From positions 372,001 through 436,000 of the forward strand of contig CAWGNT010000015.1 of NCBI GenBank assembly GCA_963824085.1: a stretch of DNA of 64,000 bases. The letters are read 5' to 3'. Positions 62,662 to 64,000 of the stretch are shown here, piece after piece (the stretch's first letter is position 1; every line of letters begins with the position of its first letter). The position numbers and the translations under genes were made by a program. Below the pieces are notes generated by a model that had not been told where the DNA came from, searched no databases, and was given only the letters and a program-made list of their open reading frames with translations. This DNA is from JARRNE01 sp963824085 (GTDB lineage Bacteria > Pseudomonadota > Gammaproteobacteria > Chromatiales > Chromatiaceae).

Positions 62662-63278
62662 CCACCGCTACACCCCTGATCCACGTCGTCGATGACGACG
62701 ACTCACTGCGCACGGCGCTGCTGCGGTTGCTCGACGCGGCCGGCTTCAAAGCGCGCGGCTACGCCTCGGTAGGCGATTTCCTGTTGCAGCCGCCGCCGGA
62801 TGGTCCCGGCTGCGTGCTGCTGGATGTGCGGATGCCGGGGCCGTCGGGTCTCGACCTGCAAGCCGCTCTGCGGCGCCAGGGCAGTGCGCTGCCGGTGGTT
62901 TTTCTGACCGGCTACGCCGATGTGCTTGCCAGCGTGAAGGCGATGAAGGCCGGGGCGGTGGATTTTCTGACCAAGCCGGTCAAACGCGAGGCCCTGTTCG
63001 AGGCGCTCCAGCGCGCGCTCGCCCGCGACGCGGCCGAGCGTGCGGCCCGCGCGGAAGCGGAGCAATTGCGCGCGGCCTTTGCCGCGCTGACCCCCCGCGA
63101 GCAAGCGGTTTTTGACCGCGTCGTCGCCGGTCAGCTCAACAAACAGATCGCCGATGCGCTGGGAATCGCGGAACGCACCGTCAAGATGCAGCGCGCGCAA
63201 CTGATGGCGAAGCTGGGCGCGAGCTCGGCGGCCGAGCTCGGCCGGTTGGCCGAGCGGCTGCAACACTTGCCCAACTGA
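62658..63278 (+). CDS. FixJ-type response regulator
   Basis: A 206-residue response regulator. The receiver has the acidic pocket VDDDDS (11-16), phosphoacceptor Asp56 in LLDVRMPG, and a Lys in FLTKPVKRE; the LuxR-type HTH (LTPREQAVFDRVVAGQLNKQ, IADALGIAERTVKMQRAQLM) fills the C-terminus. Its start overlaps the kinase stop, so both are coexpressed. It is likely to regulate genes nearby or elsewhere in answer to the ligand sensed by the kinase. Confidence 0.93.
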   Translation: MTTATPLIHVVDDDDSLRTALLRLLDAAGFKARGYASVGDFLLQPPPDGPGCVLLDVRMPGPSGLDLQAALRRQGSALPVVFLTGYADVLASVKAMKAGAVDFLTKPVKREALFEALQRALARDAAERAARAEAEQLRAAFAALTPREQAVFDRVVAGQLNKQIADALGIAERTVKMQRAQLMAKLGASSAAELGRLAERLQHLPN

Positions 63279-63428
63279 TCCCGTCCGCGTTCGCCATCAC
63301 GCCTACCTTTGCCCTTTCGGGCAAATCCCCTTGCCCCTTCGTCCAATAGTCTTGTTGCCGTTCCGGTGGCACGATAAGGAGAGAGCGGGCGGATTGGTTG
63401 AATGGTCTATTCATCCTCAACCCGGCAG
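63279..63428. other. Intergenic region before the hairpin repeat
   Basis: Nothing supported. Confidence 0.4.
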
Positions 63429-63575
63429 TTGAACCACGAAGCACACGAAGAGCACGAAGGATTTTAATGATATGTGGAGACTTCGGGCTTCACCCTGCGG
63501 GTGCGACAAAGATCAGCCAAACTCATCTCAACGACTCTGTTCTTCTTCGCGTTTCTTCGTGCACTTCGTGGTGAA
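63429..63575. repeat. Long hairpin with CACGAAG-type arms
   Basis: TTGAACCACGAAGCACACGA, then AGAGCACGAAGGA on the left pairs imperfectly with TCTTCGCGTTTCTTCGTGCA, then CTTCGTGGTGAA on the right. The arms are 80 bases or so apart, each built of repeats of ACGAAG. The element resembles intergenic palindromes of many proteobacteria. Confidence 0.6.
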
Positions 63576-63791
63576 CAGCTCTTTCTAGGTCCATTGGTGA
63601 AGAGCCGGTCGCCTGTCTGGCCAACCCGTTTCGCGGCACCGCATTGCTGGAAGCCATCGACGCCGCGATCACAGCCGCGAAGCCGAGACGAGGGCCCGCT
63701 CTGCTTCAGTTCCCTCGTCTCCAACCCTTACCCCAGCCCCGCCTATGGGCGCCGGATTCTGATACCACTTCTTAACCGGAGGATAGTGCGC

Positions 63792-64000
63792 ATGCGACTC
63801 AACAAACGAAGGCCCGCGAAATTGTCCCTCATGGCGGGGCTCAAAACCGCCGGCTCGATCCTGGCCCTGACGGCCTGTCTGTCCGTCGGCAGCGTCCAAG
63901 CCGCCGACCAGGGACCGCGCCACCACGCCCAGGGCCAATACGACACCGTGACCGGCACCTATGTGGTGGTCGAGGGCGACGACCTGGTCGCGATCAGCGA
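63792..64000 (+). CDS. LysM-like exported protein, partial
   Basis: The first 69 codons of a gene cut by the window end. A signal peptide (residues about 1-38: MRLNKRRPAKLSLMAGLKTA, SILALTACLSVGSVQAA) is followed by YDTVTGTYVVVEGDDLVAIS, which fits the start of a LysM domain. CGGAGGA lies ten bases upstream of the ATG. It is downstream of the kinase/regulator pair but separated by the hairpin repeat. Full function cannot be told. Confidence 0.7.
   Translation, partial: MRLNKRRPAKLSLMAGLKTAGSILALTACLSVGSVQAADQGPRHHAQGQYDTVTGTYVVVEGDDLVAIS

Noticed and set aside
1..64000. CRISPR array
   Set aside because: No regularly spaced direct repeats with unique spacers; the palindromic repeats are dispersed.

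Overview
This is GC-rich chromosomal DNA from a gammaproteobacterium. Two features point to the Chromatiales or a nearby group: a small membrane protein of the Thivi_2564 type and a DUF2333 protein, beside hopanoid genes of the proteobacterial type. The species cannot be fixed from the sequence alone. There is no rRNA gene, no complete tRNA gene and no CRISPR array.

1-15.7 kb is the hopanoid region. hpnB reads leftward. hpnI-hpnJ-hpnK-hpnM read rightward as a tight operon that attaches and remodels the sugar on bacteriohopanetetrol and supplies an MlaC-like periplasmic carrier. hpnN-hpnL and a sulfotransferase form an overlapping leftward operon, presumably for hopanoid transport plus a sulfation step that is not part of the described pathway. 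The genes that build the hopanoid core (squalene synthesis, shc, hpnG, hpnH) are not here. A DUF2334 protein, a DedA protein and an exported Hsp20 lie to the left. Several palindromic repeats of one family punctuate the gene ends.

15.7-37.2 kb is an accessory island. It is full of broken transposases (RAYT, IS4, IS5, ISKra4, IS1595, IS66, IS3, IS1182), toxin-antitoxin modules, a tRNA-3'-end-like sequence and low-GC genes. At 20.97-23.15 kb there is an array of integron-type cassettes with attC-like palindromes but no integrase (a CALIN-like array); it carries yefM-yoeB, a SnoaL-like gene and an unknown AT-rich gene. Further right is a protein with the C-terminal signature of the anti-CRISPR family AcrVA2.

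31.3-47 kb is rich in small stress and envelope proteins: Thivi_2564, DUF2333, a coiled-coil sll1863-like protein, CsbD, DUF883, a holin-X-like protein, 24-54-residue membrane peptides, two membrane GTPases and an AI-2E permease. It also contains an IS630 element and a KfrA fragment that suggests plasmid ancestry.

47.4-58.2 kb concerns ion and osmotic balance: an MscK-type channel, an MscS-type channel with a frameshift, a CLC chloride transporter, an unusual CorA-K+ channel fusion, and an exported DUF1254 protein. 58.7-64 kb has an AraC-type regulator, a parDE pair with a broken toxin, an overlapping sensor kinase/response regulator pair and the start of a LysM protein cut off by the window edge.
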